Below are positions 1 through 7,357 of a stretch of DNA of 64,000 bases, in pieces. The notes under the pieces were generated by a model that had not been told where the DNA came from, did no database searches, and saw only the letters and a program-made list of their open reading frames with translations. This DNA comes from Hyphomicrobium denitrificans 1NES1 (GTDB lineage: Bacteria; Pseudomonadota; Alphaproteobacteria; Rhizobiales; Hyphomicrobiaceae), in contig NC_021172.1 of NCBI RefSeq assembly GCF_000230975.2, positions 2,108,001 to 2,172,000 of the forward strand. Direction: 5' to 3'. Within the stretch, counting starts at the first letter, position 1. Each line of letters opens with the position of its first letter. The position numbers were made by a program, and so were the translations under genes.

Positions 1-1613
1 TCGAGCAGGCGTCGAAGCAACCGTTCGAACCAAGGATTTTGCGCAAAGCTGCCGTAGGCCGCGAACCACATTTGCCAATCAAGCCGCGGCTGATGCGGGA
101 TATTCCACGACGGCCGCCGATCGACCGGTCCGGGCTTGTAGCGGAAGTCGTACTCGCGCCAGCTCTGACCGTCGTCCGACCCCTCGATAATGATCTCCGG
201 TCGGTTCATCGTCGTCGTTGCGAACGGCCCATAGGCATTGACGACGAGCCATGGCGAAATCGCTCGGGTTAAGGCACCCACAACGGGCAGACTTGGCAAT
301 GCGAGTGCCTGCACGACGCGGTCGACACTAACCGGAACGACCAATAGCGTCAGTATGAGCGCGCAGGCCGTCGCGGCGTTGCCCGGCCGCGGCGCACGAT
401 TTTGGACCCATAGGCTCAGCTTTTGAGGAATAGCGTGTCGGATCGCGGCGTCATCGAACAGAAAAACGCAAAGTGCAATCGTCAGCAGGTTGAAAAATCC
501 GTAGTTGCCCGTGAGCAAGATCAGGACTTGAAATGTCAGAATGCACAAAGCTGCCAAAGCACGCAGCCTGCGCGGCAAAAAGATCAGAAACACGAGAATG
601 AGCTCAATGACGAGTGTCGCCGCGGTCCCGGCCGCGAGCATCCAGGGCGGCAGCTGAGCGGCGTACCACGCCAGCGGCGTCGGCAGAGGCTGGGACATGA
701 AATAGTACTTGAGCGCCGTGAGATCATGCCACGTCGGCTGCGCGGAGACTGCTTTCACAATTCCGGACATGAAAAGATAGCGGAAGATGAGCCAGCGGTA
801 GAGCCAGACGACGATGCGCGAACCCGCCGTCAGGAAAATTGCCAGGAAGCCAGATTCGAGCAACAGCAAATCCCACTGGTAGCTCATGAAGATCTGGCCG
901 GCGTAGACGCACGACAGGTAAAGAACGAATAGGCCGACCAGCGCTGCACGGGTCCATATCCTGAACACGACGAGAAGACCCAGAAGAATGCCGAGACCGG
1001 TCGCCGCTATAAGCACGGCATCGTTGGCACTCAGCCAGAAGAGCGTCGGCATTCGCCAATAAGCCGACACGCCCCATCCCTGGCGCGCCGCATTCAGATA
1101 TTCGCCAGCGGGAAGAATGCCACCCTCCCCGACCAATCCCAGGATTTGCACCACTAGGGAAGCGAACGCGATGACGTAAATGGCGCCGAGCAACCGCAGG
1201 AACAGCCATGAGACGAGCTCATAGCGTTCGCGCTCCAGGTGTGCTCCCCACAAGATATAAGAAAGCCGGGCAAGCAGTCCTCTGTGCCGTACCAGGAACG
1301 CGTAGGCCCATTCGCTCACGGCGGCAAATCCCGGGGCCCGTTCGTACATCCACCACCAGGCGGTGCGCCCCGGCGCGTGACGCAAGGTTCTGTAGGTTGC
1401 TGCCGCGGCCGCGTAGATCGTGCCGTCGGGTTCAATGAGTTGAATGGCGCGCGCGAAGCGTTGCCGTGGGATGGCGGGAAAATCCCCGGCCGCCTCTTGG
1501 TAAGGCCGGTAGACGACGCGGTCGCCGGTCTGCTGCTTCCAGTAGTCGACCCAATAACGACAGATCCCGCAGTCACCATCGTAAACCAATGTCGCGCGTC
1601 GTTCTGCGGGCAT
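1..1613 (-). CDS. DCC-family thiol oxidoreductase fused to lipase maturation factor-like membrane protein (partial, 3' end off window)
   Basis: A single open frame runs from an ATG at 1613 (preceded by AAGGACC) off the left edge, 537 codons in view with no stop. The first ~125 residues form a DCC/DUF393 domain: YDGDCGIC near residues 11-18 supplies the CxxC pair, followed by YWKQQTG and VVYRPYQ. From about residue 130 several hydrophobic helices follow (LLGAIYVIAFASLV, LLGLLVVFRIW, LLLLESGFLAIFL), then a soluble part with WLVVNAYGPFATTT near residue 455 and NIPHQPRLDWQMWFAAYG, typical of the lipase maturation factor (LMF1) family. Family knowledge: LMF1 helps fold secreted lipases, and DCC proteins resemble thioredoxin-fold oxidoreductases. 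A membrane-bound folding or redox factor is inferred; the substrate is unknown. Confidence 0.87.
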   Translation of the reverse strand, partial: MPAERRATLVYDGDCGICRYWVDYWKQQTGDRVVYRPYQEAAGDFPAIPRQRFARAIQLIEPDGTIYAAAAATYRTLRHAPGRTAWWWMYERAPGFAAVSEWAYAFLVRHRGLLARLSYILWGAHLERERYELVSWLFLRLLGAIYVIAFASLVVQILGLVGEGGILPAGEYLNAARQGWGVSAYWRMPTLFWLSANDAVLIAATGLGILLGLLVVFRIWTRAALVGLFVLYLSCVYAGQIFMSYQWDLLLLESGFLAIFLTAGSRIVVWLYRWLIFRYLFMSGIVKAVSAQPTWHDLTALKYYFMSQPLPTPLAWYAAQLPPWMLAAGTAATLVIELILVFLIFLPRRLRALAALCILTFQVLILLTGNYGFFNLLTIALCVFLFDDAAIRHAIPQKLSLWVQNRAPRPGNAATACALILTLLVVPVSVDRVVQALALPSLPVVGALTRAISPWLVVNAYGPFATTTMNRPEIIIEGSDDGQSWREYDFRYKPGPVDRRPSWNIPHQPRLDWQMWFAAYGSFAQNPWFERLLRRLL

Positions 1614-1778
1614 GATCGGAGGTCCTTAAGCCTCAATTCAATTGCCGTTCGAGACAGGACTTGGGAACCCCAGTCCTCTGAGTCCGGTTTTCTGAACAAC
1701 CAGCGGATCTATGTTGGATTCCATGAGTAGCGTCACGTCTAGCAGACCCCTTCGGCAAAGCGAGGCTCCATCGAAGAG

Positions 1779-1946
1779 ATGCAAGCGCGGATCGCCGATC
1801 TCGAAGAAAAACTTGCCCAGGCCGACCGCATCATCGTCAGCGCCCTCGCCACGTCCGTCAGCCTTGGCGACATGAGCAAGAAATTACAGTCCGCACATGC
1901 TGCCTTGAAGGACGCACTAACCAGCCGCGGCAAGCGCGTCGCTTAG
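1779..1946 (+). CDS. Small hypothetical helical protein (55 aa)
   Basis: A 55-codon frame opens with an ATG at 1779 just after an in-frame TAG at 1740 and ends at TAG 1944-1946. It begins MQARIADLEEKLAQADRII and continues as a heptad-like amphipathic helix with few turns, ending in SRGKRVA, so a short coiled-coil oligomer is likely. A purine-rich GAAGAG precedes the start, close to the optimum. It lies divergently from the lipase maturation factor gene and 145 nt before the SDR gene. No family is recognised. The length and the coiled-coil pattern are the only support. Confidence 0.5.
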   Translation: MQARIADLEEKLAQADRIIVSALATSVSLGDMSKKLQSAHAALKDALTSRGKRVA

Positions 1947-2091
1947 GTTCATAGCCAGCGCGACACGCCCGCTTGCATTTTTGCGGGGGGCCAACCTGGA
2001 ACCTCCCGATCCTACCCGGTTGCCCCTGACGGTGAGAAACCAGATCGAAGCGGGAACGTTCATTTGTCAGTTCTCCAACCGACGATGAAAA

Positions 2092-3063
2092 ATGCAAAAG
2101 CAGACCATGCGCGTTCTCGTTGCCGGCGCTACAGGCGCGGTAGGCAGGCCGCTGGTGTCGGCGCTTGTCGCAGCAGGCTACACCGTGGCGGGAGTTACGC
2201 ATACCGCCGCCAAGAAGGATATCATTCGGCGCCTTGGCGCAGAGCCGGTTTTGGCCAACGGCCTAGAGGCGGCGCAGGTCCAAGCCGCGGTGGACGCCAT
2301 CAGGCCGGACGTCATCGTGCACGAGATGACCGATCTCAGCGGCGTCACCGATCTCCGGCACTTCGACCGCAGTTTCGCGAAAAGCAACCTGTTGCGGACG
2401 CATGGAACCGATGTCCTGCTCGCTGCGGCGCGCAGGGCTGGCGTCAAGCGTCTCGTCGCCCAGAGCTTCTGCGGATGGCCTTATGCGCGCACTGGCGCCC
2501 CCATCAAAACCGAAAAGGACAAATTGGATATCGATCCGCCGGCGGAACTGCGTCCGTCGTTCGACGCCATCTATCATTTGGAGCAGAGCACGATCACGTC
2601 TTCGTCGCCTGAGGGGATTGTTCTGCGCTACGGCACGTTCTACGGACCGGCCACCGGCGTGTTCGAACCCGCCATGGTGGAGCAAATTCGTCGGCGCCGC
2701 GTGCCGCTGATCGGCGATGGAGCCGGGTGGTGGTCGTTTGTGCATGTGGATGATGCGGCCGCCGCCACGGTTCGGGCGATCGAGCGCGGCGAGGCAGGAA
2801 ATATCTACAACATCGTGGACGACGAGCCCGCTCAGGTTAGAGAGTGGCTTCCCGAACTCGCGCGCCTGCTCGGCGCCAAGCGGCCGCTGCGCCTTCCGGC
2901 CTGGATCGCACGCTTCCTCGCCGGAGATCATGTGGTGGCAATGATGACCGAGGTTCGGGCGGGCTCGAATGCCAAAGCGAGAACAGAACTCCTTTGGGAG
3001 CCCGCCCACCCCTCTTGGCGCAAAGGATTCGCCGATATCGCCGCACGTCTGCCCACACAATAA
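2092..3063 (+). CDS. NAD(P)-dependent epimerase/dehydratase family protein (extended SDR)
   Basis: A 323-residue cytosolic oxidoreductase-like protein. The N-terminus MRVLVAGATGAVGRPLV carries the GxxGxxG dinucleotide motif of a Rossmann fold. HVDDAAAATVRAIERG and NIYNIVDDEP in the C-terminal half are typical of extended SDRs. The usual YxxxK dyad is not clear: the equivalent stretch reads AIYHLEQST, with Gln where Lys is expected, as in some atypical extended SDRs. The ATG at 2107 (residue 6) is an equally good start because beta-strand 1 begins there. The substrate cannot be told from sequence. It stands alone, with a hairpin just after its stop. Confidence 0.85.
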   Translation: MQKQTMRVLVAGATGAVGRPLVSALVAAGYTVAGVTHTAAKKDIIRRLGAEPVLANGLEAAQVQAAVDAIRPDVIVHEMTDLSGVTDLRHFDRSFAKSNLLRTHGTDVLLAAARRAGVKRLVAQSFCGWPYARTGAPIKTEKDKLDIDPPAELRPSFDAIYHLEQSTITSSSPEGIVLRYGTFYGPATGVFEPAMVEQIRRRRVPLIGDGAGWWSFVHVDDAAAATVRAIERGEAGNIYNIVDDEPAQVREWLPELARLLGAKRPLRLPAWIARFLAGDHVVAMMTEVRAGSNAKARTELLWEPAHPSWRKGFADIAARLPTQ

Positions 3064-3070
3064 TCAGATC

Positions 3071-3090
3071 GCTCCGCGTCTTTGCGGAGC
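3071..3090 (+). terminator. Hairpin after the SDR gene, possible terminator
   Basis: A 7-bp stem GCTCCGC/GCGGAGC with a 6-nt loop begins 7 nt after the SDR stop. No T-run follows, so an intrinsic terminator is uncertain. Confidence 0.3.
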
Positions 3091-3207
3091 AGGCGATCAG
3101 AGGAAAATTTTGCCCATCGGGCTACAAAAAGGCCCGACGCGTGACCTCGAGCCTTTTCAATGGCCGGGCTTTGATTGGCATCCGGCCTCGTTGGAGGTGG
3201 GTGTCCA

Positions 3208-3660
3208 TTACAATGTGTAGTACAGTCCCCCCGCGTCGCTTTGGTTGTGCTGGGAGCTGGGCACCACGATGCCCGACAACGCTACGCCGCCGACGTCGCG
3301 GCTGGCTGCGATGTCGCCGAGCGAAAGGATGCCGACCAGCCTCTTGTCGCGGTCCATCACCGGCAATCGCCGCACTTGGATGTCGGCCATGTTGGCCGCG
3401 ATCTCGTCGAGGTCCTGGTCCTCAAAACAATAGCAGACGCCGTTCGACATGACCGCCCCGACCGGAGTTTCGGGACCGCGCCCCGCCGCGATGGCGCGCA
3501 CAGCAATGTCCCGGTCGGTGATGATCCCCACCAACCTGTCGTCCTCCGCGACAGGCAGACAACCGGCGTCGAGCTTGTACATAAGTTTCGCCGCTTCGCC
3601 GATCGTGTCGAATGGACTTATGAGCGGAACGTCCTGGGTCATGACCTCTCGAACCTGCAT
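3208..3660 (-). CDS. CBS-pair domain protein
   Basis: A cytosolic protein of 150 residues made almost entirely of two CBS motifs. It starts MQVREVMTQDVPLISP; the first CBS covers about residues 1-65 (PVAEDDRLVGIITDRDIAVRA) and the second about 75-135 (LPVMDRDKRLVGILSLGDIA). CBS pairs bind adenosyl ligands (AMP, ATP, SAM or NAD) and act as energy sensors in many stress-induced bacterial proteins. The frame stays open 35 codons upstream, but the ATG at 3660 is preceded by GAGAGGAG at good spacing and begins exactly at the domain, so it is preferred. Two small minus-strand genes lie just upstream, so a short transcription unit is possible. Confidence 0.87.
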   Translation of the reverse strand: MQVREVMTQDVPLISPFDTIGEAAKLMYKLDAGCLPVAEDDRLVGIITDRDIAVRAIAAGRGPETPVGAVMSNGVCYCFEDQDLDEIAANMADIQVRRLPVMDRDKRLVGILSLGDIAASRDVGGVALSGIVVPSSQHNQSDAGGLYYTL

Positions 3661-3703
3661 TGTGTGCTCTCCTCTCTGACTGATGACATCAACGGGCGCC
3701 ATC

Positions 3704-3907
3704 TCAGGAAGCTGCGCGTCGCCTTTTGCTGCCCGGTTGTCCTTGGATGCATTCGGGGCCGTCAAGCACGCTCTTGCAGCTCTTCGTCTCCGTTGCCGCC
3801 GACTTCTTCGCTCGCGACTTCGGCAGTCCCATGATTTTATCCTTGCCGCTGAGCACGCTTACGCCGCCGTCCCTGATAGGCTTGGTGCGGATCTGTGCGT
3901 GAGGCAT
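3704..3907 (-). CDS. Small basic hypothetical protein (67 aa)
   Basis: ATG at 3907 with AAGGAAAG upstream. The 67-residue product is strongly basic (PKSRAKK near the middle, SKRRRAAS at the end) and has no signal peptide or membrane segment. It lies on the same strand as the secreted protein upstream and the CBS protein downstream, 43 nt from the latter's start. No family is recognised. It could be a small nucleic-acid-binding or stress protein, but that is only suggested by charge. Confidence 0.6.
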   Translation of the reverse strand: MPHAQIRTKPIRDGGVSVLSGKDKIMGLPKSRAKKSAATETKSCKSVLDGPECIQGQPGSKRRRAAS

Positions 3908-3955
3908 GGTCGTCTTTCCTTATCCTGGTGTTTCAAAAATCGGCATAGAGCAGAT

Positions 3956-4216
3956 TCATTTGTTTGGAGTTCGGGTCGAGGTGCCTTCGTGTGTCTGGCC
4001 GGCGTCCGTACCGGTGTTGCCGGTGGAGCTTGCATTCGGCGTGCGGTTGGGGGCGGGATTCCCAGGCGTCCGGTCTGACGTCTTTCCGTGGCTTCCCGGT
4101 TCAGTATTCAACTGCGGTGCGCTCGATGACAAGGTGTCCGCGACGGCAAATGATGCGCCCATGGATAAAGCCAATGCACTCGCTGCCAGAGCTGCCTTTG
4201 TGAGTTTCATCATCAT
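3956..4216 (-). CDS. Small secreted hypothetical protein, Thr/Pro/Asn-rich
   Basis: Three consecutive ATGs at 4216, 4213 and 4210 follow GGGAGG; the ribosome site best fits 4213 or 4210. The product starts MKLTKAALAASALALSMG, a Sec signal peptide cut after SFAVA, and leaves a mature chain of about 60 residues rich in Thr, Pro, Asn and Gly and lacking Cys. Such chains are usually disordered periplasmic or surface proteins. The frame extends a further 27 codons upstream without a better start. Function unknown. Confidence 0.7.
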   Translation of the reverse strand: MMMKLTKAALAASALALSMGASFAVADTLSSSAPQLNTEPGSHGKTSDRTPGNPAPNRTPNASSTGNTGTDAGQTHEGTSTRTPNK

Positions 4217-4344
4217 ATGAACCTCCCTTTCTTGAGGATTTATGGGGTCTACGGCATTACCCGTGTGTGGTTCCAAAGCTTGCGGCGAACTGCGCAATTA
4301 TGCAGGCCGCAACGGATCACAATCCCGCGACGGATGCGTAAGAA

Positions 4345-4677
4345 ATGTTGAGTGCGGAACTTCTGAAATTCGTGCGGCGTTGCGCGGCCATGGATGATCT
4401 GACTGATGACGCCACGGAGGTCTACTTGTTCAGTAACTCGGAGGAGATGCTGAACGCGGTGACGCGCGACAGGAGCAGTGCAAACCTGCCTCTCCTGCGG
4501 GGCCCTTGGGATTTTCAAAAAGAAATCGTTCTCGCAAGAACCCTTCGGTGCGGGTATCGACCCCGAACCAGCGCTGCGCGGCATGCGCTCAGATGGATAT
4601 TTTATTTGGAAGTCACCCCACATCGAACGAACCCTTCGGCGGCAGCCAATGATGCGCGTGCCTGGGCGAGTGCCTGA
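4345..4677 (+). CDS. Doubtful hypothetical ORF in a 538-nt intergenic stretch
   Basis: A 110-codon frame with a protein-like acidic first half (DDATEVYLFSNSEEMLNAV) and a second half that is Arg/Ala-rich and looks non-coding. No convincing ribosome site precedes the ATG. From 4478 another frame overlaps it and contains GMRSDGYFIWKS, so the region could be a frame-shifted relic. CGAACCCTTCGG-like words recur at about 4548 and 4628. Nothing else is seen between 4217 and 4754. Confidence 0.3.
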   Translation: MLSAELLKFVRRCAAMDDLTDDATEVYLFSNSEEMLNAVTRDRSSANLPLLRGPWDFQKEIVLARTLRCGYRPRTSAARHALRWIFYLEVTPHRTNPSAAANDARAWASA

Positions 4678-4754
4678 ATGCCTGTTCATGAAACCGGAAC
4701 GTTCCCACATCGTTTTTCCGTTGAGGGTGCAAGAGAAACCATGAGAGGAACAGG

Positions 4755-4964
4755 ATGAAGAAAACCGCTCTGTTTTTGATTGCCAGCCTTGGCCTTTTGG
4801 CGCCACTCGCCACCGCCGCGTCCGCAGTAGAAGTCGGTATAGGCGACGGCGGCGTGTACGTGGATACTTACCGCCATCGACACTATCGCGGTTATGAGCG
4901 TGACTATTATCGTGGCTATGACCGGGATTGCTATTGGCGCCACGGCTATCGCCACTGCCGGTAA
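4755..4964 (+). CDS. Small secreted Tyr/Arg/His-rich protein (69 aa)
   Basis: ATG at 4755 follows AGAGGAACAGG, a good ribosome site. Residues 1-24 (MKKTALFLIASLGLLAPLA...) are a Sec signal peptide. The mature part is dominated by Tyr, Arg, His and Asp in a loose RGYxRDYY pattern with two Cys near the C-terminus. Proteins of this kind are common in Rhizobiales and usually uncharacterised. The gene is monocistronic, since a strong terminator follows 16 nt after its stop. Confidence 0.82.
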   Translation: MKKTALFLIASLGLLAPLATAASAVEVGIGDGGVYVDTYRHRHYRGYERDYYRGYDRDCYWRHGYRHCR

Positions 4965-4980
4965 TGGTTGAGAGTACATT

Positions 4981-5015
4981 GGCCACCGCGTTGATGAGGC
5001 GCGGTGGCCGTTTTT
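4981..5015 (+). terminator. Rho-independent terminator of the small secreted gene
   Basis: Perfect 10-bp stem GGCCACCGCG/CGCGGTGGCC with a 9-nt loop, followed by GTTTTT on the plus strand, 16 nt after the stop at 4964. Confidence 0.88.
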
Positions 5016-5260
5016 CGTGACTCGAACGTTAATCGGCCCGAGTGCAAATTGATTGGAAGAAACCGCGAGGAAGCCGTTACGATCGCACAGCGGCAGCTCG
5101 TGAAGTCTGGAAAGACTTGGTACACTGGCTGTTAGTGCACGCCTTGGACGTGGCCTGCCCGCCATACTTCGAATGCCCGTAGCGAAATTAGAATGCCCGT
5201 GACCCGGATTCACAAGGGCTCAAAATTGAATCCCTGCCGCAATTGACGTGCCAGTTTGAC

Positions 5261-5764
5261 TCACGTGGTGGGAATACCTGGCGGGCCCAGAATCTCCATC
5301 CCAAATTCACTCGCTACGGATGCCAAGAGATTTTGATCAGGCAAGTGCGTTGAGGGCGGCGGAATAGTCAAAGTCTTGGCGGGCTGCCCGACCGCGCGCA
5401 TGAACTTCTCGAAGCCGGCAGGCTCCTCAACCCCCAAATACAGCGCTTGCGGCGACCGGACTATGTAAGTGTGCGGAATATCGCGTGGTCCATAGATAAA
5501 CGATCCTGCCGACACTTCGATAACGCGTCCGCCAACCCAGAATGTCATTTCGCCTTCCAGAATATAAAACCATTCATCCTCGCGGTGGTGAACATGGAGC
5601 GGTGAACCTGCGCCTTCGGGTGCGAGAATCTCGAACACCGTGACGCGGCCGTTCGTCATTTCTCCGGCCGCTTTAATGATCGCCAGCGAAGCGACGAACC
5701 AAAGGGCCTCACCCTGATTTTTTTCCAAGGCGATCGGACGTGTGGCGGCGCCATCAGAAACCAT
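5261..5764 (-). CDS. Cupin-domain protein (quercetin dioxygenase-like)
   Basis: A 167-residue single-cupin protein, probably cytosolic. Cupin motif 1 is seen as PLHVHHREDEWFYILEGEM (two His, a Glu and a later His forming the usual metal site), and motif 2 as PRDIPHTYIV. The ATG at 5764 is preceded by GAGGAG. Relatives include quercetin 2,3-dioxygenase-like proteins and small metal-binding isomerases; substrate and metal cannot be told. It is flanked by unrelated small secreted genes and appears monocistronic. Confidence 0.87.
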   Translation of the reverse strand: MVSDGAATRPIALEKNQGEALWFVASLAIIKAAGEMTNGRVTVFEILAPEGAGSPLHVHHREDEWFYILEGEMTFWVGGRVIEVSAGSFIYGPRDIPHTYIVRSPQALYLGVEEPAGFEKFMRAVGQPAKTLTIPPPSTHLPDQNLLASVASEFGMEILGPPGIPTT

Positions 5765-5856
5765 AAGAAGTCTCCTCGTCGCTGCTCCATGCGATAATTA
5801 TCGCGAAGCAACGAGAAAGTTCCTGGCCGTCCTGATCGGCCGTCGACGTTTTTGGC

Positions 5857-6234
5857 CTACGAGCGATTGGCGCTCCAGACACCGGAGCAGAGACCCGAGG
5901 GCCCACGACCGGACCACGTACCGCTACCGTGAAGGTAGCTGAAGCGACCGGACCCGTGAGCGATGCGGGGGCCTGCAATCGCTTTCATTCTGGCTCGTCC
6001 GGAGCCCGAAACGCGGCCGCCCAACCGGATCGGATAAAAAGCAAACGATCCACCGGTCGAAGAAATGCGGCTGCCGCTTATTGCGAGTCCAACCGCGATA
6101 ACTCCGCAATGACCGCGGGTCGTCTCGGCGACCATACTCCAGTTTCCGTCCAACCGGCCGGCCGTTGCTGAAGCGGAACCGATGATCGCGGAGGCGGCCG
6201 ACAGGGCGATGATGCACATGCGATTGCCAAACAT
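5857..6234 (-). CDS. Small secreted Gly/Ser-rich protein (125 aa)
   Basis: The likely start is the ATG at 6234 after TGAGGTT. It gives MFGNRMCIIALSAASAIIGSA, a signal peptide, and then a mature domain beginning RLDGNWSMVAETTRGHCGV. Alternating Gly/Ser stretches (SGSGRARM, LHGSGTWSG) and two Cys (GHCGV, SGLCSG) fit a small beta-rich secreted family common in Rhizobiales, of unknown function. The open frame extends far upstream, but the upstream part has no signal peptide or coding character, so it was cut. Confidence 0.72.
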   Translation of the reverse strand: MFGNRMCIIALSAASAIIGSASATAGRLDGNWSMVAETTRGHCGVIAVGLAISGSRISSTGGSFAFYPIRLGGRVSGSGRARMKAIAGPRIAHGSGRFSYLHGSGTWSGRGPSGLCSGVWSANRS

Positions 6235-6754
6235 GGGAACCTCATAGGCGCGTTTACACAGGTGCCCCCGTCCAATCGGGCCCACCGTAGGGCCACAGTC
6301 GCAACTCTCACATCGGTGACCGGTTCCTGCGGTCCTGAAATTTATCCAGCCAATCGGTGCAGTGGTCGTTGTGGGCATCCGTGTGGATCGGCGGCAAGCG
6401 CTCCGCATCGGCGCCAGCGATCTCTGCGCGCTGCGGATGAATGATTTGAAGATCCGTGCCGACCATTCTTGCGTCGAGGCAAAGTGCGTAGTGCGGCAGC
6501 AGCTTCCGACGAGACGTTGCGGGCATCTAGGAAAGGGTAGCGATTGGCCCTTCTTGACCGCACTTGACTCTAAGAGGCACGATGGTCGAAGTCCAATTCC
6601 GCAGCCGTAAACCATCTGCAACGGGAAATTTCAGGCCGGCAGGCGTCTGCTTGAGTCGCGGGCGCGAAATTCTGAACATATGCGTTCGCGTTGGCTCTTT
6701 CATAAATCATATAGGGATATATGCTTCTCTCACTTTTATTCTGATGAGAATATC
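6235..6754. other. 520-nt stretch without a supported gene
   Basis: Two weak overlapping frames occur (minus 6308-6526, plus 6362-6610). Neither has a ribosome site, signal peptide or recognisable domain. The last 100 nt before 6755 are AT-rich and probably hold the promoter of the plus-strand secreted gene. Confidence 0.4.
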
Positions 6755-7348
6755 ATGAACTCAAACCGGCAATTTGCGGATCTCGCACCTTGGTTGATAG
6801 CCGTGTGCGGAATAATTGCACCCGATGTGACGCTTGCGGCTGACGTGAATCTCAAGTGTGAACGCGCGGACGTATTCAATCCGAAATGGAATGCACCGCT
6901 CACCTTCAGGTTTTCCGGTGATACGCGCGGTACGCTCGCGGTGTCCGGCGTACTCGGCGAGTTTGCCATCCCAGCCACGCGCAAGCCCCTCACCATCGAA
7001 CCTGTCATTCATGGGGAATCGATCGACGGAGTTGCCAAAGCCCACGTCGTCCTACCTGCTCTTGCCGACCTCGAGTCGTGCATCGACAGGAAGGCCGGTC
7101 AGGCCGCCAAACCGCCCTCCGACGACTATCTCAATGCGCATGCGGCATGCCTGCAAGAACTTGAGCCATCGCCCCAGGGAGTCGATGCCGTGGCCCAGAT
7201 AAGGCTCGGCATTTCCCACGATCCCGAGGATACGAGCGGCGAGGACGCCTTCGTCGTCTTCAAGATCGAGTACGTCGGTCAAAGCAAAGCCCCGGACGGC
7301 AAGATGTTCGTAGAAATGTTTCCTGCAAAGTGCGTGCTAGAGAAGTAA
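6755..7348 (+). CDS. Secreted hypothetical protein (197 aa)
   Basis: The frame is open from 6680, but the ATG at 6755 gives a clear signal peptide (MNSNRQFADLAPWLIAVCGI ... TLAAD) with cleavage near residue 29. The mature ~168-residue domain has four Cys that could form two disulfides (LKCERAD, LESCID, HAACLQ, AKCVLEK), is mixed alpha/beta in composition and has no recognised motif. It faces the repeat protein at 7358 tail to tail with 9 nt between stops. The upstream DNA is AT-rich. Function unknown. Confidence 0.8.
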   Translation: MNSNRQFADLAPWLIAVCGIIAPDVTLAADVNLKCERADVFNPKWNAPLTFRFSGDTRGTLAVSGVLGEFAIPATRKPLTIEPVIHGESIDGVAKAHVVLPALADLESCIDRKAGQAAKPPSDDYLNAHAACLQELEPSPQGVDAVAQIRLGISHDPEDTSGEDAFVVFKIEYVGQSKAPDGKMFVEMFPAKCVLEK

Positions 7349-7357
7349 GGCCGGCGT

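Noticed and set aside
6308..6526. 72-codon minus-strand ORF
   Set aside because: Plausible composition but no ribosome site or homology clue, and overlapped by other frames.
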